NCBI RefSeq assembly: GCF_030272615.1
Contig: NC_081406.1
Location: 468,642,400 to 468,706,399 of the forward strand
Reading direction: 5' to 3'
Length of the DNA stretch: 64,000 bases
Source of the DNA: Cryptomeria japonica
Taxonomy: Eukaryota > Streptophyta > Pinopsida > Cupressales > Cupressaceae
Shown: in pieces, positions 37,641 through 51,003 of the stretch
How the letters are laid out: each line of letters starts with the position of its first letter
How positions within the stretch are numbered: position 1 is the first letter of the stretch
Notes under the pieces: model-generated
The model's input: only the letters and a program-made list of their open reading frames with translations
Databases searched by the model: none
What the model was told of the DNA's origin: nothing
Translations under genes and position numbers: made by a program

Positions 37641-37990
37641 TTACACATCTTATTGAGCTTCGCTTTGTTTCGAGAATAGTTTAATATTCTCTATTTAACA
37701 GGGCCGACCACATGAAGGTGGAAGCTCATTTGGCCCCTCCCCCCCCCCCCTAATATCACTCTAAATTCCCCTTTAACATCTAACATTCATTCATTCTTTC
37801 ATCCATTCTTAAAATATAGCATTCATTCATTATCACATAACGTTTATTAACACATAAAATTCATTAACTTTCATTAAAACACAACATTCATCAATAATCA
37901 TCAACACATATCATTCATGAACATTCATTAGCACATAATTACATTCATTACACATAAAAATCAGTCATTATCAAATAAGGTAGATTACAA

Positions 37991-40900
37991 TCATTTCTTT
38001 CTTTGTTTTTTCTTTGAAGCTATGAAAAGACTAAGTGGAACATCGGTTTCTTCATCATTTTCCCCATCTTCGGATGTTTTGCCCTCTTCTCGTGCTCTTG
38101 ATGTATGCCTAGTCCTATACAAAGGATGAGGATGCTGAGCCAAAGGGGGGTCCTCTGCAATAACAAAGAATTGGGTTAAATTCAAAACATTTTCTTATTA
38201 TTGTTACAAGTATTTCATTAATTTAAAGAACACAACCATTACACTCTTTACCAGATGGGGCCACATCATCTTCCACATCATTTTGTCTAGCCTCAACCTC
38301 GACATGCTAAGCACCCTCTAGATCCTCTAGAGTTGAAATACGAAACATTACATTAATCAATACACCAATTGCAATTAAATTTGTTTAAAGGAATAACAGT
38401 GGTCCTCTTTACCTGATTGGGGAACATCACATTCCTGATGTTGTCTACTCGGATCATGCTCCACTTGGTCACCACCGACTACATGCTCTAAAATATTAAC
38501 AATAAAGGTTACATTAATTACTACACTAATTTTCAATTTAAGATGTTTAATTGTATTAATAATTACATAAAAAAAATTGAATAGCAAATGAATACCTCCA
38601 CTACTAGGATGCACATCCAGACCTTCATGTACAGGTTTTGTTCCACGAATATCATGCTGCATTCCAATGTCATGCACAATGTTATCATTACTTTCTTATT
38701 TAAAAAATATATAGTCACTTTATGTTGAAACTTAACATCAAATAGATTATTGGTTAAGTATTAAATTTGAAATAATTTTCATTTAGCTTGATTACCGTTG
38801 TGACAGATGCATCAGAATCTTGTGTTTGCCCACTCAATTCTCGTAGCCATTTAGCCACAGCTATATAGCCTTTCTGGTAGCCAATTCTCTTGTCATCTTC
38901 CATGGGCACTCTATTGAATTCAGAGCCCTACATTTTTGCTTAGTATTGTGAATTTTGCTTATATTGTTTGATCAAAAAAAAATTGTTTACAATTTATAAA
39001 TATTTTGATGTGATACTTAATTTACTGATTCTTACAATTCATGCGCAAGTTTCATATAACCACTAGAGCCGAGTTTGTGTTGCCCATGCTTTTCTTGTCT
39101 TGCCTTGGTTGCCTTTGACATGTCACTCAATCTATGAAAAGTTTGAAATATGTTAGATTATATAAATATAATGAATAATTAGTACATATTCACATTCTTA
39201 ATAGTATTACATACCTTCTTCTGGCATCTGGTCATGTATTTCCTTTTTTCCTTTCCATTCTCTCCTTTGCATCCAAAATCAGGTCCTTCCACTCCCTCTC
39301 TGGAATCATGGGGGGACGCTCATACTTTACGTTCTTCTCTAAATGTGTCCTGTATTGGTCCCTCACATACTTTAGATATGTGCCAGCTTTTTCCAGGAGC
39401 TTAGTCTTGTCAAATGTGTCATTTCCAAACAACCCTACCATACGGTTTGTGAGTTCATCTTTTAACTTTTTTTCTTGGTCATTCCACCTTTAAAGCAAAA
39501 ACAAACCTGTTAGATTTAGAAAGAAACCGAAGCTACCTTTGATATAGTTCAAGAAATGGATAAAAGGAAAACTATTCTAGCAATGATATGAAATCAAAAT
39601 AGTGGATAAGGGTTAGTTCATGTATGATGTTCCACCCTTTACGCATGGTGGGCCCAAATATCTGCAATGAAATGTCATTAAGATTTTTATAAAAAATATC
39701 ATTTCCTGCAAAAAAAACATGGGATCATTAGTCCAAAATGAATGATAAGTAAGTAAATTACAATTAGACTATATATAATAATATTTTTAAAGTACCTGGA
39801 GCCTTCTGTATCTTCAAGGGAATCAATTCTTCGTCGCTCACCACCAATGTGGCCTACAACGTTCCTGTACTAGCAATACGGAAAGATCCAGGAAATGATG
39901 GTATGTTATCAGCAGTACTCACCTCTAGCATATCCTCATTTGCATCTCCTACCACAGTAAATGAATCCACTATGAAATGCCTCCAAGAAAGAACACTTCA
40001 AGGGTAATAAACACATAATGAAAGAGAGAGAAAAAGAGGGATCTAGCACTAGTGGGCAGGTTAACACGAGCCGATGCAATAGATGATGTATGCATGCTAT
40101 GTGTTGCCAACATTGCAGTCAACAATACAGTTGGGCTCTACCTCAGACCCATGTCAGCACCTGAAGAGTAATACATTAAATATGTAAAACATTAAAAAAG
40201 CAAGTTCACAAGTCCAAAGGAGTGGTTTTAATATATAGAACATGGTCATCACCTGAACTACTCGCAATACCCTGATCATCGCCACCAAGATGATGAGGCC
40301 CTATAAATTTTTGTAAAAACAACACATACATATTTTAGTTAATGACATAAAAGAGATAAAAATATAAACCATTATTGAACTTTTGTTATGATTAAAGATT
40401 TCATTACTGCTTACTTGCAAGTTTTCCATTGTCGTCAACAATAGTTGCACCCTCTTTGTTACCTCATCAGTCTGAGGACTTATGGCTGCCAAATCAACAA
40501 TCTCTTGCCTAATTTTTCTAATATTCTTTTGTACAAATTGCATAGAGTTTGCACTAAGTGCGATGTCATCAACGCATAACACTGTCAAGCACCCCACATC
40601 CCTATGGAGGTGCTGAGGTATTGCAGGTTCCTTTCCCTTATCCTGAACATCCGTCTGTGACAAGAATATAATTAGCACTATCAAAATTACTTTAAAACAC
40701 TCAAGAAAAGATCATAATGTAATAGTTTGCTTCTATCTAATTTGTACAGTTACAATGAGGTTTACCTGCTCTGTAGAAGTGTCGAGACCTACACCCCTAT
40801 CTGTACTATGTGGTGGATCCATGTGGCCCTATGAAAAAGAAAAAATATAAAAACATTAGCGAAATGAAACCAATAGAATTAGCAAAAAAAAATAATAATA

Positions 40901-41687
40901 CAATGGTTTATTGGATTCATTAATTGGAAGTTGGCTTAAATGGTATATATATAGTACGTACCACCCCCATGATAGTAACTTTGTTTGTATCTATACGATT
41001 CAAATTGTAATTGATTAGCAGCTCTTCCCCTACACTTATTGATTTTATCACACATACAAACACACAATTTCCCTCACGTGCCTCAAATATGCAATTGCAT
41101 TGCTTATTAGTTGACCCAGGTCATGTACTATTTATAAAACCTGCAATATTCCCTGTTGCTTTTGGCCTTCCATCAATGTATACAGCCACTCATTTACTTT
41201 GATCATTATCTTTTTGTTGTATATAATTGGGTGACAGTGCATACCTATGCATACTTTTTTTATATCGAACAATCTGCATCCAATCATTATAATTGTAACA
41301 AGGTCCAACAAACTCCATCAATTCAGCAACTTTGTCGTAACAAACCTTTATGCTGTCCATGGAAAATAGGCCCAAACCATGTAACGACAAAGGTGCTATG
41401 CGATATATCCTCTCATTAACACAAAAATCAGCGTTTATTGGAGGATGTTCCTTGGGTACACATTCTTTCAGTAGATGTTTGTACCTCAAGGGCACCTCAA
41501 TGTCATCTTTGGTCTCATCATCATAAGAACATGACCCCCCTTGAGCAAGAAAAAATTCCATGCGTTTATTGAATTTTCTTCTAATCTTTTGACCTCTAGT
41601 TGATCTCCCTATTTGAGATCTACTACATGTCTCACTTTCCTCTTCTATTCCTACATTTCCCTCACTTGAGGAAGACACATCTAACAA
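37991..41687 (-). pseudogene. CACTA second gene: Transposase_24 (TNPA-like) protein
   Basis: This is an intron-containing gene downstream of the TNP2 transposase. Its 5' exon is at 41687-41190. A helical segment lies near 40660-40430. The Transposase_24-like exon at 39489-39215 follows an acceptor (TTTAAAG) and ends at a GTATG donor; it contains FDKTKLLEKAGTYLKY and PPMIPEREWKDL. The next exon (about 39140-39040) reads SKATKARQEKHG and HKLGSSGYMKL. A further exon follows near 38930-38800. The last exon, 38155-37991, follows a TTGCAG acceptor and ends in the basic KKKQRKK, a probable nuclear signal. A TGA near 39230 breaks the conserved exon. In En/Spm the equivalent protein binds subterminal repeats and assists transposition. 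The same exons recur at 59820-63979. Exact splicing is inferred. Confidence 0.75.
41190..41687 (-). other. 5' exon with an unassigned conserved-looking module
   Basis: 165 codons are open. The first 50 are serine/arginine-rich. The rest holds CVPKEHPPINADFCVNERIY, LHGLGLFSMDSIKVCYD, LMEFVGPCYNYNDWM and MHRYALSPNYIQ. The dense tyrosine, tryptophan and cysteine content suggests a folded domain. The GLGLF...LMEFVGP spacing recalls the N-terminal strand of SET-like folds, but there is no catalytic motif and I do not claim it. It is uninterrupted, unlike much of the element. Confidence 0.5.
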
Positions 41688-42465
41688 ATACCTATTTGGT
41701 GATACCTATGCACCATCAAATGAGAGAGTTAGTTGGTAATGACAGAGATATTTTGCAAATGAGGGTAATACTGATGAAGAAGTCGGCCATAAAGTTGATG
41801 TTGAGATTAAAATTTGAGTAAGTCCAACTGGGGCCTCAAGTGTTGATAACTGTATTAGATTTGCTACTAATGTTGAGGTTTGAAAAATTGAGGAAGTTTG
41901 TTTTTCTTGTAATTTTTTAAAAATATATTATTTCTATAAGGTGTATTGACTTATACTTGTCAATCCATGAGACTATGCAGGATCCTCGTCAAAGGGGTTC
42001 AGGTTCCTGCACCAACAATTGAGCATCATAAGCATTACATTTGTAATTTGATCAACAATAAATACTGCAGTATCATAAGCATCATAAGAATCACATATGT
42101 ATCATCATATATGTAATTGAGCATCATAAGAATCACATATGTATCATCATAAACATGTAATCCATCACATACGTATCATAAATCACCATCCATCACATAG
42201 CTAATAAGTAGTCCACATTCCATAAATAAACACAAAGTTCAAAAAATGTCACATGTATCATCATAAGCATGTAATCCATCACATATGTATTTTAAATCAC
42301 CATCTATCACATAGCTAGAGGTGCGTCATGAATTAATTAAGTAATGGCATTAGAATTCAAAACATATGAATTATTTATGTAACCATATAAGTCAAATTAA
42401 TTTCTATCAAGATATCAATATTAAATAGATAATATAATAATCACATCTCATACATTTAATACATG

Positions 42466-42503
42466 CCATTGATCTTCTTCTTCATCCAACTCATCATCAT
42501 GAC

Positions 42504-42554
<51 letters not shown>

Positions 42555-45500
42555 CGTCATCGTCATCATCGTCATCATCATCGTCATTGTGTTCATCATC
42601 ATCATCGTCATCGTCATCACCATCACCAACACCATCACCATCACCATCACCATCATCATCATTAGCAGCACCATCATCATCATCAGCTTCTTCTTCGTGT
42701 ACATTTCCGTCAAGAACATCATTGAGTAACTATCGATCGTGATCATCTATATCATCTTCTACTTCTTTGGTATCTTCTTCTTCCATCACATTATACATTA
42801 TCAGCGTTCCTCTTGGATCATGTCTAACAAAAAATGACCAACCCGGTTTATGTGGAACCTCCGAGTAAAATACCTACTCACATTGACTTGGAAGAACATA
42901 GGGCTCATCCCCAACTCATTCAAACAACCTTGTATTAACCATTGTATATCCATTATCATGTTTGATAACAGTTCTATCAAGATCATTTATATTTAGTCGT
43001 AGCCTATACCATTTGACGACGAACATAACTAATTTGAAGGAATTAAAGTCACACTCAAGTATATCATCCAAAATGCCATAGTATCGATTTTGAGACACTT
43101 GAGGATGTATGTTGTTTCTAGATGAAATATTGGTCACCTCAAAGACTGTAGTTATCCCAGAATCATAAGTTTTCTTTGTGTCATCCAATTGTTTGATGCG
43201 AAATTTATGGCCATTGCAGCACATAGCCTTGTGGTGTTTGACCTGCAATATGTCTAACATATTAAAATTATTGTGTCATGAGTTGATAAACATACAAGTA
43301 ATTAATAAAATTATATGTACCTGTTGATCTCTTAAACCATATGCTAAATCAATTTCCCTTTGTGTAACATTGGAATCTCCATTACGATGAGCTTCTTTAA
43401 CCAATGAAGCGACACCATCCCATGTTAATGTGCGACTAGAATGTTGACATCGTTCAATCCACACTATCATCCAATCAAGTTGTTTGCAATATACAAATGT
43501 AGCGCATCCCACTCCCGACCAACTGTACAAATAATTAATAGACCACTTACAACTGATTTATTTAGAAGATGAAGAATTAATTTACTACAATAACATCTTA
43601 TAGTTACCTCTCACTTTCTTCAATCTACCTTTCCCCATCAAGTGCTCCCCTTCAAATTTATTAATGGGGTTGTGATCCCAAATGCGATCTACGTGGATTT
43701 TTGCTGCAAACTTAGGAAGATATTCAGCAATGTACACCATAGTTTGGTATACCATATATCCCTCCACCATAGAACCTCAGGATGTGCTCTTTGTCGAACC
43801 AAAGCCTTCAAAAATTTCAAGTGCCTCTCAACCATCCACATTGACCTACTGTGTATAGGTCCACACAATTCGATCTCCTCAACTTGGTGTATGAGGTAGT
43901 GTTCTTGTTCATTGAAAAAAGTTGAAGGTAGACACTTTTGCATTTCACACATTAGATGAGGGATTTTTCTCTTCCAATATTTTATATCTTCCTTGTGGAT
44001 TTCTTTAGATGAAAACCACCTAATTAAAGAGATTGAAGACGCAAAAATATATAAACGAGACTTTACAAAATAATATACAATATATTGCATAACAAGTAAA
44101 ACAAATGGAAAATATAATATCTATACAACAAATTGAACAAACATCACTACTTATCTCATGTATTTTCCAAGATCATATATGACTTGCTTGATATTATTGT
44201 CAAAGTGGTCTGGGAGAGATAGAGGTAGAACATACTGCAACAATTATAAAATGATCTTTTCATTGTTTTCTAACATAATACAATGAAAAGTACATGCGCA
44301 GTATACAAATATATAATAAATACACAAGAACGCGAATTACCTTAATGAAGGTATGCCAATCATGTGTTTTCATCCCTGGCCCAAATTCACTCTTCTTTGA
44401 TATGAGATTGTTTATGTTTGCAGCAAATCCTATGGGAAATCGAATTTTTCGTATGACTTCTTTTATAGAATTGCTTTGCTGCTCCGTTAATAACCAAGGA
44501 AGGGCACTTATATTAATTTGATCTCCATTGCTATTTGATTGAATGACATTTTTCATTGCATGATTGGATTCCACAATGTCACTACAAATTTTGACAATTT
44601 TTCTTTGTCATGCTTTCCATCCAATATTTTCCATAATGTCTCTGTTATATTCTTTCCAATATGCATTGTATCAAACAAATGCATAATTTGTAGCTGCTCA
44701 TAGTAAGGCAACCTACTGAATTGTCTGGGATAACTTTTTAGTCCCTTTGGAAGGTGGCCATCCATGCCTTGATGACCTTCAGTATCATCAATTACATCAT
44801 CAGTAAACAAAACACGATAGAAAAATTCAAATTCCAAACATAAACCATTAGATGGAATGACATTACCTTGATGATTAATTCTATTATATTCCAACTTCCA
44901 TAAGTTAGGAGTCATTCTTCGTGGCTTTGATGTAGTCTCTTCTTTCCCATTGAAAAGATGTTTTTCAGAATTCCGGGTACTTATGATTTTTGTGAAGGAA
45001 GTGCCTATACTCATCAAACACCTGCTTTCCTAAACTTTTTGAATGATGGGATTTCATCTTTGGACCACAAACTGGACATGCAAATTTTCCCTTTGTTTGA
45101 AGACCTACAAGATAATGTATAATTCTATTAAATCTGTTAATTTTTATAATTATAATTATCATGCGCAACTTGAACACTATAACATACCACAAAAATGTGT
45201 TAGCCCTGGGGCATCATGTATTGTCCATACAAGCATTGCATGGAATTGAAATTGTCTTTGTCCTATTTGTCCTATTGGTCTAGAGATGTCATACATGGTC
45301 ACACCATTCCATAACTCCAGCAACTCATCGATAAGAGGCTCAATATATACATTCACATCTTTAACTTGGTACTTGCCTAGTGGAATGAACACAAACATTA
45401 CATAATTATTATGACCATTTTACTGCAATATTTATAATTAAATGTAGATGAATATTAAATGATAAAATACCTAGAACAATCATTGCCAACATTATGTGCT

Positions 45501-46799
45501 CCCTCTTTATTGACATCCATGGAGGAATATTATTGTTGATAACAAAAATAGGCCACACCGAGTAAACAGATCTCAACTCTCCAAATGGATTGACACCATC
45601 TGCTGCCAATGAAAGCCTGAGATTACGAGGTTCTTCTTTAAAGTGTGGCCACTTTTCCTCTATGTCCATAAATGCTAAACCATCCACAGGCATTCGAATA
45701 ATGTCATCTCGACTTCTATTGCGTGCATGGTAATCCATAAATTGTGCCAAGCTAGTGCACCTGAATAATTGTTGCATACGTGGTATAATGGGAATATAAC
45801 GAAGAACCTTTCGAGGCACCTTTTTTGTTATTTGATTTGTTCGATATCTACTGATATGACATTCAAGGCATTCTGTTCCAAATTCATGTTGTTTATGATA
45901 TATAATATGATCATTGGGACAAGCATCTATTGTTTGATACTCCATTCCAATATCTTTCATAATGGCAGATAATTCTCGGTATGAGCGAGATAGAATATTT
46001 GATGGTGGTAAGAAAAACTCACCTATCAATCTACAACAAACAAAAAAAGTTTGAGGTGTTAATATAAAGAATATTAATGGTACATGATTCACCATTTATT
46101 AACTGTAATGACATGTATGACACACCTTAACATACGTGAGATTGTTATGTTGGATAAACCATTCATAACCTTCAAGTTCACCAACAACAATACAACAGAG
46201 AGAAGAGTTGTTTGGGAGCCTTTGTAAAGGGGCTCATATGCCTTCTCAAGAAGAGGTAAATCATGAACATCAAGGTCATCCTGATCATTATGATCAGTTG
46301 TGCCAATACTAAATGTGTCATGGAACAATGTATTTGTACCATCATCTTCAATTGTGTTTTCTGGTGCATGATCGTCATCTTCCATGGGATCATTATCTTC
46401 AGCTTCGATATTCACACCTCCATGTTCCTCCACTTCAAAAACCATATTCTCAGGGTTTTGTTGATCCATACCATGTGCTCCAGGGTGCTCCACCTATATA
46501 AAATTGATATACATAAATAAACCGTGATCATGATCTCATTATCAAGTGATTTCTTATGTATATAAATTGTTAAAACTATATAATGAACAACTTACCAGTG
46601 GATGATAATCATGTCCCCCTTCAATGTGACCATGATGCCTACAATGTTTCTTAGTTGTTTTGATTAGAAGTCTTCTAGTCTTTAAGCCCTTACAAATTTT
46701 GCAAGGACAATAACATTTCCCATCACCTTTTCTTTTCAAGTTAGACCATAATCTAGCAATTGTCTCCTTATTTTGTTCTTCGCTGATATTATCTAACAT
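42466..46799 (-). pseudogene. CACTA TNP2 transposase, multi-exon, frameshifted
   Basis: Exon 1 (46799-46596) encodes a Transpos_assoc domain (RLWSNLKRKG, CYCPCKICKG, HHGHIEGGH), ending at GTAAG. Exon 2 (46493-46126) is acidic, ending LPLLEKAYEPLYKG. Exon 3 (46030-45471) begins the Transposase_21/TNP2 core: ACPNDHIIY, VPRKVLRYIPIIPRMQQLF, ADGVNPFGE and IPPWMSIK. Exon 4 (45376-45188) has YIEPLIDELLELW and HDAPGLTHFCG. Exon 5 (from 45104) has GLQTKGKFACPVCG, then LPYYEQLQIMHLFDTMHIGKN and MKTHDWHTFI. DUF4218 follows (44030-43600, CGPIHSRSMWMVERH), then DUF4216 (43260-42900, YYGILDDILECDF, EPYVLPSQ). A DDD-rich tail ends the protein. Splice sites fit GT-AG. Frameshifts near 44975, 44580 and 43770 inactivate it. 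It would cut and move CACTA ends. Confidence 0.92.
42490..42670 (-). repeat. (GAT)n repeat encoding an aspartate run
   Basis: CATCAT repeats on the + strand give GAT codons on the minus strand, forming an Asp-rich tail (more than 30 acidic residues) at the C-terminus of the transposase. Methionine-rich and isoleucine-rich frames through it are artefacts. Confidence 0.85.
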
Positions 46800-49700
46800 G
46801 GTCTTTCTTCACAGGCAAAAAAATTAGGCTATGGAAACTTCAGTGCAAAAGCTTCACAAAAATTGCAAATCGAACCAAAACCATTTAACTCTTCTTTTTC
46901 ATCTTAAAACATTGAACTTAATAGAGAACATATTTAATGTAGCTGATTGTATGAATTTTTGAGCATTGTGTCTGCAAATTCTTACTAAAAGTTTTCCTAT
47001 TGTAGACTTTCTGAGAGACATTTTTGAGTATTCTAAGCAAAGCATTTATTTTAACATACACTTATTCATCCACATTGCAGGGATAACAATACAAGGCTCA
47101 CATATTGGTCTAAGAGGATGCCATGGTCTCACAAAGTAACCAAGAACCATATGAAATGATGGTCTTGAATCCACACACAACTAGGGAGGATCCATATGAT
47201 TATGTATGACTTCCCCCTTGTTTGTTTAATGGGATTAGCCAGCTCCAAGACATAGCCGTCAATAATCACTAAGAAAGTACAAGTGGATTGTAGCTACCCA
47301 TACAACAAACACTTACCCCTATCCTTAAATTTTCCCAATGTTTGATTCCTTATATACACTCATCCAAGGTTATCTATGTCGATCTTGGTAGGAATCACAT
47401 CACAACAAAGAAGGCAACATTTTAAAATAGCAAGAGTTTCACTAAACTACCAAAGATCATAAATATTGAAAGAAAGAAAAAATAGTAACAATAATAAGTC
47501 AAATAAATGTGTTCAATTCCAATAGCAAATCAAACATAGCCACAATAACTACACAATAGATAAAACTCACAATAGTGATTAAAATAATTCAAACAAGATA
47601 AAATAAAATTGTTGGCCCATGCAACAAAGATGAGAGATCATCAATAATTGAAGGAAACTTCACAATCCTTAAAAGTGCACATTACATAACTATACGACTA
47701 GAAATTGTGGCTAAATAGAGTGAAGATTCATCATGACTCCAATAATAGTCCCTCATGTGTGCATTTGTGGCATGAACACAAAAACTCCCACACGGCATGG
47801 CCATGTACCTAATGGAGAAGACATGCCTAGGCTACATGCCCAAAAAACATGACTATAATAATAGTCCCTCATGCATGCATTTGTGGCCTGCACACTACAA
47901 ATCCTAACATATCATGGCAATACACCTCATAGAGAAGACACGCCTATGGCCACATTGCACATAGCAACGTGCCTCACAAAGAAGACATGCATAGGGCACA
48001 TGCCACATAGCAATGTGTCTTATGGAAAAATGTGCATGCATGTCACACACCAAAGCTATATGTATACATCATGAGGCACATTCATATGTTATCAAACACA
48101 ACCTATTGCATCTAACGTGAGTTCCTCTCTACATGTGTGCAAATCTTCCAACACTAATCACCACTAAGAAGGAATAATATAAAATGCATCTTTAAATATT
48201 TGTGTGTGTGTGTGGAATTGTGTCTTTGAACCCAAATCACTACCATCAACAACATGTAACCATCACCTACACTATATCAAAACATAAGTATGGTGTGACA
48301 TCATATCTATTTGCATAATGTCAAAACACATGCAAACATGAAAATCATCATAGCATGACAAAAATAAATCTCCACATGTTGGAACAAAGATATAAATAAG
48401 ATAATAGGGTAAGAGGAAACCCATACAAAGAACCACATACCAACTGTCGGCAATGCCATCAAGATAAATGTAGGATAGGATACCACTATGAGCCATCCAA
48501 TGGTCCATTCTATGAGGAGAACTAGGGGATACTATCTTTGAAAGGTGTGGTCAATAGAGATAATCCCTACTAATGCCACAATATGTCACCATAGCTTCTT
48601 GAGTTTTCCATTCTTCTACTTAACACGATATTTATTGAGTTCCTCAACAGCGAGGTTGGTTCTCAATAGGATGCACAAACATGTAAACACACAAGCATGG
48701 TTTCATCATACTTGTACAACAATACAAATTCATTTTTCTAGTTAATTACTTAGTTTAAAAATCACTCCATTACATAACATAGGGCAATAATCACCATAAG
48801 TTTTCAAATAAACTGCCCAAACATCAATTGGAGTTACCCTTTCTAAGGTACAAACATAATTTATTTATAACTTCAAAATTAAAATAATCACAATACATCC
48901 AAATAAGTTCAATAGTGCATGGAAATAGACAACATGATCCATAATTAAACCCATAAATTACCCTAACCAGTTTTTTTATGTCAACTTTGATTCAATCACT
49001 CCTTATTCTCTATCATTTGGTTGGCACAAGGTGAAAAGATGTTAAAATTGAAAGCAAAATACTACATATAGCTGCTCCTACAATAGAAAATGTAAAGATT
49101 TTTTTTTGAAATGATGAGTGATGTTTTGAGAATGGTTACGACTCGTGCCTTCCTAAAGGCCAATGGACTCAACAAATAATATGTTTTTTTCTTCTGGTCA
49201 CTTGATGTTCTCTTATCTCAATAGTCATAGGACTAATCTTGTAAGTCCTTTCTATAGGTTTTCTTCAATATATAAAATCTTTTAGGTATCTTCATTGTCT
49301 ACAACAACTTGGCTGTCATTAATCATTGTTTTTAGATGGCTGCACTATATCATGTGATTGCATGAAAAAAGGCGATTTCAATTGAATCTTGTGTCATTGT
49401 TTTTGTTTGGTTGTCTTTGGTTGTCTCTATCTAATGGACTCTATAAACCTTGTTTTTTGATGATCATTATTGTCTTTCTATAGCTTATTGAGCTCCATTT
49501 ATGGAACATCCTCAAAGTCTACGATTGTCACTAGCATGATCCTTGCTCATTAAGATTTGGACTATACTATTGATATGCCAACTAATTGAAAGCTTCTAGG
49601 AAATTGCTTTTTATTTTGCTCTTGTTAGAGTTTGCTCTATACCGTCACAAAAATACATGACAATATGACATACTATCCTTATTCTTATATTGTCACTTTT

Positions 49701-50170
49701 GCACTCTTACTTGTAGTAATGGCTCTTTACAATGGACTACTAATTTGCCCTCTTCATGGTACAAATTCCTCATGTTAGGATGTCTGTCCATGTGAAACCT
49801 TTGGTTCTAGAGTGGAGACTATTCCTTAATAGGTGTGAGAAACTATCATGGTAGCTAATGGTCCATGCACTTGTTTCCATTACAAACTTCTATTACAAAC
49901 TTTCAGAGTTGCAACTTCCACGAGCCCCTCTAAGATTCCAAAAATATTGTCTTTGGTCAAGAATTTTGATGATGGCTTTTGATTTGTCATAATAAGAATT
50001 CATCATTACTAGTGTTTGTTTTGTCTTGACATTCATCTCTCCCTCATTTATACTCTACTCTTTTGGATACTGTCTCAGAGATTACACTAATGTTTTCTCA
50101 TATTTATTGTTGATAAATAAACCTTACCTTGACAATGAAAGAATTTTTTTATAGACATATAGAAAATAAT
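46800..50170. other. CACTA 5' region, no supported gene
   Basis: 3.4 kb upstream of the transposase start. No frame has a known domain. It holds a tandem repeat (47732-48030) and otherwise AT-rich sequence. It is most likely promoter, 5' untranslated exons and intron. Confidence 0.5.
47732..48030. repeat. diverged tandem repeat, unit about 116 bp
   Basis: CATGACTCCAATAATAGTCC (47732) returns as CATGACTATAATAATAGTCC (47848). Each copy is followed by CCTCATG and GCATTTGTGGC, with AGAAGACAYGCCTA at the unit end. A third, weaker copy extends to about 48030. Confidence 0.75.
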
Positions 50171-50173
50171 TAA

Positions 50174-50290
50174 ATGTTTGCCAGCATCCTCCCTGCGTGT
50201 GCCAAAATAGGAGCTTTCGAACAAGGTATGGACATCCATCCAAGCATAATCAAGAGAGCATTGGAATATAGGTCGGTTCTTGTCCAACAA
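50174..50290 (+). pseudogene. PPR-like host gene fragment inside the CACTA element
   Basis: An open frame starts MFASILPACAKIGAFEQGM and continues DIHPSIIKRALEY. This matches the shape of a plant PPR L-type repeat (FASxLPACAxxGAxEQGxxIH). After about 35 residues the similarity stops, and the expected VGNALVDMYAKCG segment is not found. It lies on the strand opposite to the transposase, 0.75 kb from the CACTA right end. Plant CACTA elements are known to pick up host gene pieces, and this is probably one. The fragment is short, so the assignment is moderate. Confidence 0.55.
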
Positions 50291-50777
50291 GATTCAGGAC
50301 GTAGGGTTTCAAAAAGGGAGATATGGAGGGTGCGAATTTACCCTCATGGATACCGATTAAGCCTTCAAACAAACCAAATCGATCCGTGCCCATGTACTTC
50401 GCCAGATCGGTGCTAAACAAAAATATTTAAGGCATATTTGGTGGGGTTTAATTTAGAGCAGAGACAACATTGAGAAATTAAGCAATAAAAGATCGATACT
50501 ATATATATATATCTGCCATGATTTGCAGGAACTATGAAATGAAAACAAATGAATACCAAAAGTATTACCCAGCCGATTTGTGGTGAGGAGAAGTAAATAA
50601 TGGCATGGTCTCAAACAATTTGAACTCCACCTTTATAGGCCAATCAAAATATAGCAAGAAATTGGAGGGGAATTACGATTTTGAAAGAATCCCTAGCCTA
50701 TCATTTTCAACCTATGATAAAATACATTACTAAGATCGCAGGAATGCACAAAATGGATTAATTCGAAAAAACCTTAC

Positions 50778-50850
50778 CTTGCTTGTGCAGAGATCGCTCC
50801 AGCGGGAGGGGCAGGGAGGCAAGATGGTCGCCGCTTGTGCTTTCAAAATG
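50778..50850 (-). promoter_or_regulatory. probable non-coding first exon of CACTA transcript
   Basis: A GC-richer patch ends at CAAGCAAG followed by GTAAGG on the minus strand, a good splice donor, 250 bp inside the element end where En/Spm transcription normally starts. There is no ATG on the minus strand. An alternative is a + strand acceptor (TTGTGCAG) followed by an ATG at about 50824. Confidence 0.4.
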
Positions 50851-50884
50851 AAAATGCGTTATGTTCTTTTTTTTTAATAAAATG

Positions 50885-51003
50885 CCTGAGGTCATCGGAA
50901 TTCCGATGAACACGGGCATAGGTCGTCGGAATTCAGACGACCATGGGCATTTTTTTAAAAAAAATCAAATTTTCACACAATGCTCCTTGTCTGTCGGAAA
51001 CCT
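50885..51003. repeat. CACTA right subterminal repeats
   Basis: Two nearby palindromic words, CATCGGAATTCCGATG and CGTCGGAATTCAGACG, plus CTGTCGGAA, lie just inside the terminal repeat. The same motif occurs at the left end and in the second CACTA copy. Confidence 0.8.

Noticed and set aside
41190-41687. SET-domain assignment for the unassigned module
   Set aside because: Only a loose GLGLF...EFVGP spacing is seen. The NHxC and catalytic tyrosine motifs are absent.
42456-42746. Methionine-rich and isoleucine-rich frames
   Set aside because: They are off-frame readings of the GAT microsatellite in the transposase tail.
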